A stretch of 64,000 nucleotides of DNA, taken from Epilithonimonas lactis. GTDB lineage: Bacteria > Bacteroidota > Bacteroidia > Flavobacteriales > Weeksellaceae. The stretch covers positions 867,564-931,563 of the forward strand of contig NZ_FOFI01000002.1 in NCBI RefSeq assembly GCF_900110605.1, written 5' to 3'. Below are positions 18,034-26,296 of the stretch, in pieces. The notes beneath the pieces are model-generated. The model was not told where the DNA came from. It worked only from the letters and a program-made list of their open reading frames with translations, and searched no databases. The position numbers and the translations under genes are program-made. Numbering within the stretch: position 1 is the stretch's first letter; each line of letters opens with the position of its first letter.

Positions 18034-19173
18034 TTACAAAGTGTTCATTTGTAATGACTTGCGATATTCGGTGGGCGTATTTCCCGTATGCTTTTTGAAA
18101 GCGGTGTTGAAGGAAGATTTCGAATTAAATCCCACTTCATAGAGTATTTCAAGAATCGTCACCTTGGATTTTGAAGGATCTCTAAGGATTTCCATTGCAG
18201 TTTCGATTCGGTAAGTATTCACAAAATCATAAAAATGCTGTCCCAACTGATGATTGATCAAAACCGATAATTCTCGAAACGGAACATTCATCGCTTCGGA
18301 AATATCCTGGATCGTCAAAGCTGGATCCAGAAATGGCTTTTCATCGCTCATATATTTTTTAAGTTTCAGAAGGTCATCGTTCAGAGTTTCCGGCTCTGTC
18401 TTTTGATCCTCCAAAACCATGTCAGCAACGAGTTTCAATCTCGAGTCGATATTCCTGAAAAGGCCGGGATGATTCAGCGCTTTGTACAAATACCAGCAGA
18501 TGATGAAAAGCTGCGACACCAGGATCCCGATTTTGATCCGGTCGGAAACATACGTATAATCGGAAAATTTGAAAATGTTTTTAAGAATGACAACCAGATA
18601 AAAAACCGTCAAAACGCCCGTGAACTGAAACAGCCACTGGTAAGAACTGAGATCTCCACCCGAATTATTTTCCAAATACAGCTTCTTCGCCCTCCTCAAC
18701 AGCAGAAAAATCGCCGCAAAATAAACCATGATCTGAAGATGGAACAGCCAATGCGTAAACTGTAACTCTACCATATTTTGGCGATTGACGATAAAATCAA
18801 ACTTTGAAGCCAGATCGACACTATAGAAACGCGGCGTCAACAAAGCATTCACAACCAAAAACGGGATCAGATGTAAAAAATACTTAGGCTTCCATTTAAA
18901 ATCCGAATAACAAACCGACAACACATAAAGATAAAAAACGGGGATCTGAAGAAAAGATACCGTGCTCCGTAACATCCCAAGATTCGAAGGACCATCGGAA
19001 AATAGACTCACCAAAGGCTCGCTGATGTCGATTGCGCTGATGATCAGAAAAAAAGCAAAGATCCGATTACTGCTTTTGTGCGTCGTCTTCACCGTCAGCA
19101 GAAAAAACGCCAGAAAAAACGAAACGAACAGCGAGATCACCGTCACCACCCCTAAAAGATCCAATTTATCCAT
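18034..19173 (-). CDS. AraC-family regulator with N-terminal membrane domain
   Basis: A 379-aa protein. Residues 1-230 contain about seven hydrophobic helices (for example LLGVVTVISLFVSFFLAFFL at 5-24). Residues 275-375 form an AraC-type double helix-turn-helix, with IQDISEAMNVPFRELSVLIN and the signature VGFNSKSSFNTAFKKHTG. Membrane-embedded AraC proteins of this kind are common in Bacteroidetes and would sense a signal in or across the membrane. The ligand is unknown. It is transcribed toward the serine hydrolase gene (139 bp gap), a possible target. Confidence 0.88.
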   Translation of the reverse strand: MDKLDLLGVVTVISLFVSFFLAFFLLTVKTTHKSSNRIFAFFLIISAIDISEPLVSLFSDGPSNLGMLRSTVSFLQIPVFYLYVLSVCYSDFKWKPKYFLHLIPFLVVNALLTPRFYSVDLASKFDFIVNRQNMVELQFTHWLFHLQIMVYFAAIFLLLRRAKKLYLENNSGGDLSSYQWLFQFTGVLTVFYLVVILKNIFKFSDYTYVSDRIKIGILVSQLFIICWYLYKALNHPGLFRNIDSRLKLVADMVLEDQKTEPETLNDDLLKLKKYMSDEKPFLDPALTIQDISEAMNVPFRELSVLINHQLGQHFYDFVNTYRIETAMEILRDPSKSKVTILEILYEVGFNSKSSFNTAFKKHTGNTPTEYRKSLQMNTL

Positions 19174-19282
19174 TTAAAACCCTGTTACGCATTCCTGTTC
19201 GCACTTATTTTTCGTAAAGATAATTATTTTACCTCTGGAAAATAACGAATTAGAATCGACGCAAAAAGATTTAATAGTTTTA

Positions 19283-19399
19283 GGAGCCGAGAACCTGCTT
19301 TCCGTTGCAATTCCTCGCGCCCTCGCTTACATCCCGAGCGGAGTCAAATTGCCATCGCCTGCTGTGGGATTTCCACTGCAATCAGGGCTATGGGTTTTC
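19283..19399 (-). repeat. Mosaic intergenic repeat, copy A
   Basis: Read on the minus strand, the outer arms match copy C at 33544-33638 almost base for base. The left arm of about 47 nt starts AAAACCCATAGCCCTGATTG and runs to GCGATGG. The right arm of about 40 nt runs from GGGCGCGAGGAATTGCAACG to CGGCTCC. Between them copy A has about 29 unrelated bases where copy C has about 8. It is non-coding. Confidence 0.8.
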
Positions 19400-19425
19400 A
19401 GGGTAAAATAACATTTATAGAATGT

Positions 19426-19456
19426 TCTAGATTTTGTCATTCTGAAAGAATCTAGA
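19426..19456. repeat. Short palindromic repeat (TGTCATTC type)
   Basis: TCTAGATT (19426-19433) is mirrored by AATCTAGA (19449-19456) around TTGTCATTCTGAAAG. It resembles a shorter relative of the repeats at 21867 and 47601. Confidence 0.5.
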
Positions 19457-19562
19457 TTTAACATTAGAAGAGTCAATCTCGGCAGAATCGAAGAGTTTTA
19501 GGAAAAGGCAGATTAAGAATTTTGAATGTTAGTTTTGGACTTAATCATTTTAACTAATTTAA

Positions 19563-20036
19563 TCACAGAATAGATGTGAAAATCAACATAAGAGCAATTA
19601 GTAAAATTGCATATTTAAGGTTTTCATTCTTTTTATAAATGATTTTATTATTGATTTCAATTTGGAGCGGGTTATGTTCCTTGCTTCCATTTACGCTGTG
19701 ATAATATTTGATTTGCTTACCAATATTATCTTTCTTTTGAATTTGAGGCCAATACTTGTCATATTCTTCACTGCTTTGTATTTCTGAGCCATCTGTCATT
19801 TTAATAATGAGTGATGTAATGTACTTTCCAGGCAAGGAGCGGCTGTTGTTTTTTTCTTTAAGAATTCTAGTTGACTCTACTATTTTCGTTTCGTATTCAA
19901 GATTTTTAATATCTGTAAATAGATTTGGAAGTACAAAATATGGAACGCAAAAAAGTAAAACTGCCGTCATCAAGAATATTCCAAAATTGCTATCTTTCGT
20001 TTTCATTGTGTGAATGAGATTTTTAGCATTTCTCAT
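19563..20036 (-). CDS. Small membrane protein, unknown function
   Basis: A 157-aa protein with two hydrophobic helices: one near the N-terminus (FGIFLMTAVLLFCVPYFVLP, about 18-37) and one at the C-terminus (LKYAILLIALMLIFTSIL). A hydrophilic domain of about 100 residues lies between them, probably outside the cytoplasm. The layout recalls small DUF3592-type proteins, but I cannot assign it. An ATG at 20006 (MKTKDSN) is an equally good start and would remove ten residues. Confidence 0.6.
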   Translation of the reverse strand: MRNAKNLIHTMKTKDSNFGIFLMTAVLLFCVPYFVLPNLFTDIKNLEYETKIVESTRILKEKNNSRSLPGKYITSLIIKMTDGSEIQSSEEYDKYWPQIQKKDNIGKQIKYYHSVNGSKEHNPLQIEINNKIIYKKNENLKYAILLIALMLIFTSIL

Positions 20037-20395
20037 TTAATTTCGTAAAAGTAATTTAAATTAAGATTTTAATCATGCAAAAACTGCTAAAAGTGTAAGT
20101 CCAATTACAAAGATCATTCAAGCAGTACTCCATCAAAGTGGTTATGTCAGTATGACAGAACCGCCTCAATCTCCCCGAATAACAAAAACACATTTTACGT
20201 ATAGGATGCATATACCGACCGTATACCGATAGCACCTCAAAATATATGTCAAAATGTCAATACGCTTCAATGTATTCCAACGAGAAAAATACACTTAGCT
20301 CACGAAAACCTCACGGCGATCTCACGAAAACAGCCCATCAAAAACCAATCATAAAATGACAAAAAAAACTCCAATGAAAATTGAAGTCTTGTAAT
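20037..20395. other. Gene-free gap, 359 bp
   Basis: Nothing convincing is seen here: no open frame with a family signature, no tRNA-like fold and no match to the repeats elsewhere in the window. It contains two near-copies of a short word (ATACCGACCG, ATACCGATAG) around 20210-20233. Confidence 0.5.
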
Positions 20396-20776
20396 TTATT
20401 TAGTAATTCTAAGGTCAGAAATAATAATCTTATAATGGTCACAATCCTCGAAGCAGATGCCATTCTCTTTCCAATACGGATTCTTCGGTGTCAAAGTCGG
20501 GACTTTAAAATGTTCGAGATTAGCCAAGATCTTCTGGAACTCTTCTAGGGTTTCCGGATAGAAAACCAAGATGTCATCATCATCAAACTTTGACTCCGGC
20601 AAATTTCCGTCCTGTGTGAACTCCAGATGCCAATTCTCACCAGCTTTGCCTAGGAAAACACCATCATAACCATTGTGATCTTCAAACTTCCCAATCACTT
20701 CAAACTCCAAAACGGAAGTGTAGAAGTAGATCAGTTTCTCAAGATTCTGCGTATGTCGTGCGTATCGAAAAACCAT
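20396..20776 (-). CDS. VOC-family (glyoxalase-fold) protein
   Basis: A 126-aa single-domain protein of the vicinal oxygen chelate fold, seen as two beta-alpha-beta-beta-beta halves: YARHTQNLEKLIYFYTSVLE with GVFLGKAGENWHLEFTQ, then FYPETLEEFQKILANLEHF with PYWKENGICFEDCDHYKIII. Candidate metal ligands (H54, E56 and a late acidic residue) are present, but the substrate is unknown. Relatives include glyoxalase I, dioxygenases and fosfomycin-resistance enzymes. Ferrochelatase is 18 bp upstream on the same strand, suggesting cotranscription. Confidence 0.8.
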   Translation of the reverse strand: MVFRYARHTQNLEKLIYFYTSVLEFEVIGKFEDHNGYDGVFLGKAGENWHLEFTQDGNLPESKFDDDDILVFYPETLEEFQKILANLEHFKVPTLTPKNPYWKENGICFEDCDHYKIIISDLRITK

Positions 20777-20794
20777 TAGATTTGAATATTAAGA

Positions 20795-21835
20795 TTAATG
20801 AAAGTAAAAATCATTCAGCTTCTCTTCAGAAAGCGTTTTCACAACATTCACCCAGCTTTGTTCCTCGTTCAGACAGGGAATGTAATCGAATCTTTCACCA
20901 CCACCGTGCAGGAAAATCTCCTTACCTTCCACAGAGATCTCTTCCAAAGTTTCCAGACAATCGGAGACAAAAGCAGGACAAACGATGGCTAGTTTCTTAA
21001 TGCCTTTTTTGCCAAGACCTTCCAAAGTAGCGTCTGTGTAAGGTTCCATCCATTTGTCTTTGCCCAGTCTGGACTGGAAGGTGACCATTACTTTTTCTTT
21101 TGGCAAACCAAGTTTTTTGCACACCAGTTCGGTCACTTTGTAACATTGGTGTCTGTAGCAGAATTTGTGCGAAGGATTGTCTTCCTTTTGGCAACAAGTA
21201 TTCATATTGCAAGTATTCGTAGGGTCGGTTTTGTAAATATGACGTTCCGGCACACCGTGATACGAAAACTGCAACAGATCAAAATCCGCAGGAAGTTTTT
21301 CTCTGATACTTTCAGCTAAAGCATTGATGTAGATCTCGCGGTCGTAGAATGGCTCCACGTAATTGATCTTGATATCTGGGAAGAATTTTAATCTTACTTC
21401 CTCAGCTTTGTCAATCACCGTTTCCGTAGTACTCATCGCATATTGCGGATAGAGTGGGAATAGAGTAATTTCGGTCACGCCTTGGTCTACCAACTCCTGG
21501 ATTCCAGTTTTGATGGAAGGTTCTGCATAGCGCATTCCCAAACCAACCGGAACATCCACAATCTCCTGAAGTCTTTTCTGAAGATGTTTGGAGATCACGA
21601 TCAAAGGCGAACCTTCGTCGGTCCAAACGGTTTTATACGCTTCCGCAGATTTCTTCGGTCTGGTTTTCAGGATGATGCCCTGAACCAAAAGGGCGCGGAA
21701 GATCCAACGGTAATCGATGACCTTTTCGTCCATCAGGAACTCGTCCAGATATTCCTTTACATCTTCCACAGATGTTGACTTTGGCGAGCCAAGGTTTACT
21801 AATAAAATACCTTTTTGGTTAATTGTTTGATTCAA
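20795..21835 (-). CDS. hemH: Ferrochelatase
   Basis: Inserts ferrous iron into protoporphyrin IX, the last step of protoheme synthesis. The 346-aa protein has KGILLVNLGSP at the start, the catalytic-histidine region YHGVPERHI, and the C-terminal acidic and glycine segment HGGGERFDYIPCLNEEQSW. The start is TTG at 21835, since no in-frame ATG precedes the conserved GILLVNLGSP strand. A cysteine-rich loop (TCNMNTCCQ, then FCYRHQCY) is notable and could bind metal; some bacterial ferrochelatases carry a 2Fe-2S cluster through internal cysteines. Confidence 0.95.
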   Translation of the reverse strand: MNQTINQKGILLVNLGSPKSTSVEDVKEYLDEFLMDEKVIDYRWIFRALLVQGIILKTRPKKSAEAYKTVWTDEGSPLIVISKHLQKRLQEIVDVPVGLGMRYAEPSIKTGIQELVDQGVTEITLFPLYPQYAMSTTETVIDKAEEVRLKFFPDIKINYVEPFYDREIYINALAESIREKLPADFDLLQFSYHGVPERHIYKTDPTNTCNMNTCCQKEDNPSHKFCYRHQCYKVTELVCKKLGLPKEKVMVTFQSRLGKDKWMEPYTDATLEGLGKKGIKKLAIVCPAFVSDCLETLEEISVEGKEIFLHGGGERFDYIPCLNEEQSWVNVVKTLSEEKLNDFYFH

Positions 21836-21866
21836 AATATCTAATGTTTGAAAATAATCGCAATAT

Positions 21867-21946
21867 TGTCATTCCGTAGGAATCTCTACAAAAACTGTTT
21901 AGATTGACTTCGTCGAACCACTTCGTTAGGTTTCCTACGGAATGAC
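21867..21946 (+). repeat. Palindromic repeat interrupted by a 28-bp module
   Basis: The left arm TGTCATTCCGTAGGAATCT (21867-21885) would pair with a 19-bp right arm. The right arm is split: AGATT at 21901-21905, then a 28-nt foreign piece at 21906-21933, then CCTACGGAATGACA at 21934-21947. Removing the piece restores a perfect 19-bp complement. An uninterrupted copy is at 47601-47649. Confidence 0.85.
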
Positions 21947-22016
21947 AAACTGTATGTTATATTGATTCTTCTTTTGTACTGTCAGGCTGAGGCTCTCGAA
22001 GCCCATCAACTAAATA

Positions 22017-22895
22017 TTATCCATTCACAGCTTCCACATTCTCCACCAATTCCGGAACGAATTGTTTCAGAATGTTCTGGATTCCGTTTTTCAAAGTTGC
22101 TGTTGACGATGGACAGCCACTGCACGCGCCTTGAAGCAACATTCTTGCCGTTTTGTTTTCCTGATCATATTCGATCAACGAGATTTTTCCACCGTCGTTT
22201 TCTACGGCTGGTGCCACATATTCATTCAAAATGTCGCTGATCTTTTGCTCGTCATTGGTATATTCTCTGTTGATGATCTTCAACATTGGATTTTCGTGCT
22301 TGTGAGGTTCTGCGTTGGAAATGGCTTTTCCAGCTTGCAAAAATTCAGCGATGAAAGAACGAACTTGATTCATTATCTCGTGCCATTCAAACTGACCGTC
22401 TCTGGTCACAGCAACGAAATTATCACTCACATAGATTTCTTTCACAAAATCAAAAGCTTCGTACAATTCTTTGGCTAATGGCACTTCTTCCGCTTCTTCT
22501 CTGGATTTTACCTCGATGAAACCATCCATCAACATTTTGCTGGAGATGAATTTCATTACTGCAGGATTTGGCGTCATCTCAGAATAGATCTGATACATTT
22601 CTTTTTTCTTTTGAAGATAAATTCGTGGGTTCGCCAACAATTCGTCCTCGATGATATTTTTCAGACTTTCGGAAACGTGGTCCCATTCAACTGTATCTTC
22701 TTTTGCTACCGCAATAAAATTGGCTGTAATGAAAATTCTATTGACGAAAGGATAATTGAAAAGTTCTTGTGCCAACGGAATTTCTGAAATATCAGATTCT
22801 CTGTCTAATTCAACTGAACCCGGAATCAGATTGTAGTCCGTCACGAACTTCATCACTTTTGGATTCTCTGTTGGTTCTATAATGATTTGTCTCAT
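22017..22895 (-). CDS. NifU/Nfu-family Fe-S cluster scaffold with duplicated N-terminal domain
   Basis: Carries Fe-S clusters to client enzymes. The 292-aa protein has two tandem Nfu_N-type domains: residues 3-90 starting IIIEPTENPKVMKFV, and residues 102-185 starting QIYSEMTPNPAVMKFI. The C-terminal NifU domain (about 215-288) has the cluster-binding motif GACSGCP at C258/C261. Most Nfu proteins have one N-terminal copy, so this is an internal duplication, seen also in other Bacteroidetes. It may be monocistronic, with a TATTTTTG box at 22914-22921. Confidence 0.9.
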   Translation of the reverse strand: MRQIIIEPTENPKVMKFVTDYNLIPGSVELDRESDISEIPLAQELFNYPFVNRIFITANFIAVAKEDTVEWDHVSESLKNIIEDELLANPRIYLQKKKEMYQIYSEMTPNPAVMKFISSKMLMDGFIEVKSREEAEEVPLAKELYEAFDFVKEIYVSDNFVAVTRDGQFEWHEIMNQVRSFIAEFLQAGKAISNAEPHKHENPMLKIINREYTNDEQKISDILNEYVAPAVENDGGKISLIEYDQENKTARMLLQGACSGCPSSTATLKNGIQNILKQFVPELVENVEAVNG

Positions 22896-22913
22896 TTTAA
22901 GTATATTGAACTA

Positions 22914-22921
22914 CAAAAATA
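22914..22921 (-). promoter_or_regulatory. -7 promoter box of the nfu gene
   Basis: Minus-strand TATTTTTG fits TAnnTTTG and lies 18 bp upstream of the ATG. Confidence 0.45.
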
Positions 22922-23065
22922 TCGTAATTTGGTGGAACAAAAAAGCCGATGAATCCCAATGTTGTGTTAAGTTTTGATTATGAGTAGGTTTGCGGATATT
23001 CGATTTTTTCTATTGGTTTGATTTTGGCTGTTTCGGATGACAAAACGTGAATAGAAGACGAATCT

Positions 23066-23198
23066 GCGCCCCGGCCTGAACGGAAATCCTTTTTTGCTTT
23101 GACTTAATTTCTACTTAATGGAAACCTGACTGCAAAAAAGATTGACTTCGTCGAACCACTTCGTTAGGTTTGGGAGTGGAGGACGGATAAAGGCGCCC
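23066..23198 (+). repeat. Mosaic intergenic repeat, copy B, carrying the 28-bp module
   Basis: The left part (GCGCCCCGGCC, then GAACGGAAATCCTTTTTTGC) and right part (GCAAAAAAGATT, then GGGAGTGGAGGACGGATAAA and GGCGCCC) form a nested palindrome with a variable core. The right arm is split after GATT by a 28-nt piece at 23144-23171. That piece is identical to the one inside the unrelated repeat at 21906-21933. Confidence 0.75.
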
Positions 23199-23268
23199 AA
23201 AGTAATATTCAGGAAGGAATTATTTTCAAAATCAATTATCATTTATAAATTATCAATTATCTAAAAAT

Positions 23269-23787
23269 ATGGCAATTATAAGAGAACTTTTAGGGAAAAA
23301 ACCTCAGTTTGGAGAGAATGCATTTGTGGCAGAAACGGCTGTGATCATTGGCGATGTGACGATGGGAGATGACTGTAGCATTTGGTACAATGCTGTTTTG
23401 AGAGGCGATGTGCATTACATCAAAATGGGAAATAAAGTGAATGTCCAGGACAACGCGATGATCCATTGCACATATAAAAAAAGTCCGACGACGATAGGCA
23501 ATAATGTTTCAATTGGTCACAATGCGATTGTTCACGGTTGTACGATCAAAGACAATGTGCTAATCGGAATGGGGGCGATTGTGATGGACGATTGTATCGT
23601 GGAAAGCAATTCGATCGTTGCGGCGGGTGCCGTGGTAACGGCGAATACGATTATTAAAGAAGGCGAAATATGGGCTGGCGTTCCGGCGAAAAAAGTAAAA
23701 GATATTTCGCAAAGTCTGATTGAAGGCGAGATTGACAGGATTGCAAATAATTATGTTAAATACTCCAGCTGGTACAAACAGGAGTAG
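23269..23787 (+). CDS. Gamma carbonic anhydrase-family hexapeptide protein
   Basis: A 172-aa left-handed beta-helix protein made of hexapeptide turns (GDVTMGDDCSIWYNAVLRGDVH, IGNNVSIGHNAIVHGCTI, VIVAAGAVV-type strands). Histidines in RGDVHYI, MIHCTY and IGHNAIVHG could form the metal site between trimer subunits. Gamma carbonic anhydrases, PaaY thioesterases and acyltransferase-like proteins share this fold, so activity is not proven. PaaY belongs to the same family, and this genome has a paa cluster 18 kb away, but this gene is not in it. ATG start. Confidence 0.85.
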   Translation: MAIIRELLGKKPQFGENAFVAETAVIIGDVTMGDDCSIWYNAVLRGDVHYIKMGNKVNVQDNAMIHCTYKKSPTTIGNNVSIGHNAIVHGCTIKDNVLIGMGAIVMDDCIVESNSIVAAGAVVTANTIIKEGEIWAGVPAKKVKDISQSLIEGEIDRIANNYVKYSSWYKQE

Positions 23788-23826
23788 ATTGGTACAACTA
23801 TTGGATTTTCCAAAGAAATGTAAACT

Positions 23827-24765
23827 ATGACAAAGCTTAAATCTTTTTGGGAAGTTCTAAAGGCCACTTTTAGCGAATGGACATCATCCTCTGCATCCAA
23901 AGACAGCGCGAGTATGGCCTACAATGCGATATTTGCGTTGCCAGGTTTGCTAATCATCATCATCTGGACAACGAGTCATTTCTTTGGTGAAGAAGCGGTG
24001 AATGGCGAGGTCCGCCGACAATTGCAAGGGATAATGGGCTATGACGGCGCAAAAAGCATTCAAGATATTATTGCCAGCGCGATGGTGGACAAGGAGAATT
24101 TCTGGATGAAGGCTTTGGGTGTGGCGACTTTGGTTTTTGGTGCGACGAGCTTGTTTTTCCAAATGCAAAGCACGCTAAACAATCTATGGGATGTGGAAGC
24201 GGCACCGAAAAAGGCTTGGCAGAAATTCATTCTTGATAGAGCAAACTCCTTAGGAATGATTTTGATGATCGCGTTTCTGCTTTTGATAAGTATGGTCTTG
24301 TCATCTGTCATTGGTCTGGCCAATGGATTTATTACAAAATATTTTGGTGTCGATACTTACTTCATCATTCAAATCAGCAATTTTATTTTAGGATTGGCAG
24401 TGGTAACGGTTTTGTTTGCCATCATGTTCAAAGTATTGCCAGATGTCGAGATCAAATGGAAATCTGTTTGGATAGGAGCGATTGTAACGGCAATATTGTT
24501 CAATATTGGGAAAATGGGAATGAGTTTTTACTTTGATGTCTCAAAACCAACTTCCGTTTTCGGTGCTGCTGGAACTGTTATTTTGTTAATGATGTGGATT
24601 AATTATTCTTGTCAATTGATATTCTTCGGGGCAGAATTTACCAAAGTCTATGCTTTGAGAAAAGGACACAGCATTGTTCCATCGAAGCACGCGACTTGGA
24701 GCAAAGCAAAATTGTATCGGGATGCTGAGGAACAAAAAAAGCAAGTTGCTCCTCAGGAAATATAA
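23827..24765 (+). CDS. YihY/BrkB-family inner membrane protein
   Basis: A 312-aa integral membrane protein with about six hydrophobic segments (for example AIFALPGLLIIIIWTTSHFF at 29-48). It has the family features DSASMAYNAIFALPGL near the start and the C-terminal run GAAGTVILLMMWINYSCQLIFFGAEFTKVYA. The family was once called ribonuclease BN, but its biochemical role is not settled. It follows the gamma-CA-like gene by 39 bp on the same strand. The convergent lipoprotein gene ends 3 bp away, with no visible terminator between. Confidence 0.88.
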   Translation: MTKLKSFWEVLKATFSEWTSSSASKDSASMAYNAIFALPGLLIIIIWTTSHFFGEEAVNGEVRRQLQGIMGYDGAKSIQDIIASAMVDKENFWMKALGVATLVFGATSLFFQMQSTLNNLWDVEAAPKKAWQKFILDRANSLGMILMIAFLLLISMVLSSVIGLANGFITKYFGVDTYFIIQISNFILGLAVVTVLFAIMFKVLPDVEIKWKSVWIGAIVTAILFNIGKMGMSFYFDVSKPTSVFGAAGTVILLMMWINYSCQLIFFGAEFTKVYALRKGHSIVPSKHATWSKAKLYRDAEEQKKQVAPQEI

Positions 24766-24768
24766 ACT

Positions 24769-25203
24769 TTATTTGAAAACGGGTCTATCATTTTCACAAA
24801 CGATATTCTCCGGTTGCACAATTAACATACAATCTGATACCAGGTTGTATTTTTTGTTGTAGCCAGCAGATTTCTGATTGTAAGATTCCACTTTATCTAG
24901 AAAAGCCTTTTCGTCGATTTTGTTAGAGTAAGCGATGTAACTGACTGGTCCGCCACAAGCTTTCACGCCAAGTCCAACAGTTTTCCACTCAGCAGGGTTT
25001 GTACACTTTTCGCTGTTGGATAAGGTGATGATTTCCTCTCTCAAATAATCCATTTCATTGGATTCCTCTTTTGACATCGCGCCAATTGCAGTATTGTCTT
25101 TTGGCCTTTCTGGCAATGGTTTTGGAAGATTGTCCGCTGTGTAAGCTGGTTTACAAGACAATGCAAATGTTGAAACCAGACTTAGCAAAACTAAATTTTT
25201 CAT
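24769..25203 (-). CDS. Predicted lipoprotein, unknown function
   Basis: From the ATG at 25203 the protein begins MKNLVLLSLVSTFALSCKP, a lipoprotein signal with lipobox ALSC. I choose this over an upstream in-frame ATG at 25248, because a TATATTTG promoter box at 25227-25234 lies between the two. The mature part of about 125 residues has four cysteines (CTNPAEW, KACGG, SDCML, IVCEN) that could form disulfides. No family recognised. Confidence 0.75.
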   Translation of the reverse strand: MKNLVLLSLVSTFALSCKPAYTADNLPKPLPERPKDNTAIGAMSKEESNEMDYLREEIITLSNSEKCTNPAEWKTVGLGVKACGGPVSYIAYSNKIDEKAFLDKVESYNQKSAGYNKKYNLVSDCMLIVQPENIVCENDRPVFK

Positions 25204-25226
25204 AACTGAATTTTGAATTGAGCCAT

Positions 25227-25258
25227 CAAATATAATACCTGTAACCATTTTCCTCCAA
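25227..25258 (-). promoter_or_regulatory. Promoter of the lipoprotein gene at 24769-25203
   Basis: Minus-strand -7 box TATATTTG at 25227-25234 and TTG at 25256-25258 (21-bp spacer), 23 bp upstream of the chosen ATG. It decides between two possible starts. Confidence 0.55.
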
Positions 25259-25411
25259 TTTAATTTTGAATCCTTGATTGTTGTTATAATTAATCAAATA
25301 TGTATGATAATTCCATAATGATTTATTGATATTCTTTAATTTTCTTGATGTTTTGTAACAAATAATGTCGGCAATCGTCTAATAAAATTATAATACTTTA
25401 AAAAATTAACT

Positions 25412-26296
25412 ATGGAATTGAAGATAAATAACATTAGTAAAACCTACGCCAATGGTTTGAAGGCTTTGGATAATGTCAATCTTACGATTGGAAAAGGAAT
25501 GTTCGGATTGCTCGGACCCAATGGCGCAGGGAAATCTTCACTAATGAGAACCATCGCTGGTTTGCAGGCGCCGGACAGTGGCGAGATTTTTCTAGGCGAC
25601 CTCAATGCCTTGACCCAAAAAGAAGAACTTCGAAAAGTTTTGGGTTATCTTCCTCAGGATTTTGGTTTTTATCCGAAAGTGAATGCCGTAGAACTTCTCA
25701 ATCATATCGCCATTCTGAAAGGCATTTCAAATAAATCTGAACGCAAGGAAATCGTCGAAGGCTTGCTTCATCAGACCAATCTTTTCGAGGCTAGAAAAAG
25801 AAACGTCAGCGAATATTCTGGCGGAATGAGACAGCGTTTCGGGATTGCTCAGGCGCTTTTGGGAAATCCAAAATTAATTATTGTGGATGAACCAACCGCT
25901 GGCCTAGACCCGATGGAAAGAAATCGTTTCCACAATCTCTTGAGTGAAATCGGGGAAAACACGATTGTCATTCTTTCCACACACATTGTGGATGATGTCA
26001 AAAATCTGTGCAACCGCGTGGTGGTTTTGACTTCCGGACACATTATTCTAGACGGCACTCCGAAAGGTGTGATAGAAGACTTCCAAGGTAAAATCTGGAA
26101 AAAACTCATCGAGAAATCCGAAGTTGAGGTGGCGAAAGAACAATACCAAGTGATTTCTACACATATTTCGGAAGGAAAAGTGGAGATTCGCGTTTTTGCG
26201 GAAACTCAGCCAGACGCTAATTTTATTCCTGTCGAATCCAATTTGGAAGACGTGTATTTCTCAAGTATCACCAAAAAAATGACAACCAATGTTTAA
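25412..26296 (+). CDS. ABC transporter ATP-binding protein
   Basis: ATPase subunit of an ABC-2 type transporter. The 294-aa protein has Walker A GPNGAGKSS (35-43), Q-loop near LPQDFGFYP (80-88), signature YSGGMRQR (135-142), Walker B LIIVDEPTAGLDP (155-167) and the H-loop in STHIVDD. The gene overlaps the next one, a permease/peptidase fusion, by 8 bp, so they are translationally coupled and should form one complex. Substrate unknown; this ATPase plus permease-M1 pairing is widespread in Bacteroidetes. Confidence 0.95.
   Translation: MELKINNISKTYANGLKALDNVNLTIGKGMFGLLGPNGAGKSSLMRTIAGLQAPDSGEIFLGDLNALTQKEELRKVLGYLPQDFGFYPKVNAVELLNHIAILKGISNKSERKEIVEGLLHQTNLFEARKRNVSEYSGGMRQRFGIAQALLGNPKLIIVDEPTAGLDPMERNRFHNLLSEIGENTIVILSTHIVDDVKNLCNRVVVLTSGHIILDGTPKGVIEDFQGKIWKKLIEKSEVEVAKEQYQVISTHISEGKVEIRVFAETQPDANFIPVESNLEDVYFSSITKKMTTNV

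Larger units (their letters stand above)
19174..19562. other. Gene-free gap, 389 bp, with two repeats
   Basis: No gene is supported here. The gap holds mosaic repeat copy A (19283-19399) and a small palindromic repeat (19426-19456). Confidence 0.7.
22896..23268. other. Gene-free gap, 373 bp, with divergent promoters and repeats
   Basis: The gap between divergent nfu and gamma-carbonic-anhydrase genes. It holds the nfu -7 box, mosaic repeat copy B (23066-23198) with its nested insert, and a short TATCATTTATAAATTATCAA-type low-complexity stretch at 23230-23262. No gene is supported. Confidence 0.7.

Noticed and set aside
19283..19399. Possible small gene in the mosaic repeats
   Set aside because: Translations of the copies share words only because the DNA arms are shared; cores change length out of multiples of three, so no frame is conserved.
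21867..23198. CRISPR array
   Set aside because: Repeats are few, irregularly spaced, of different families, with no cas genes nearby.
23269..23787. Calling the hexapeptide protein paaY
   Set aside because: Same family, but it is 18 kb from the paa cluster and next to unrelated genes; the fold alone does not decide function.
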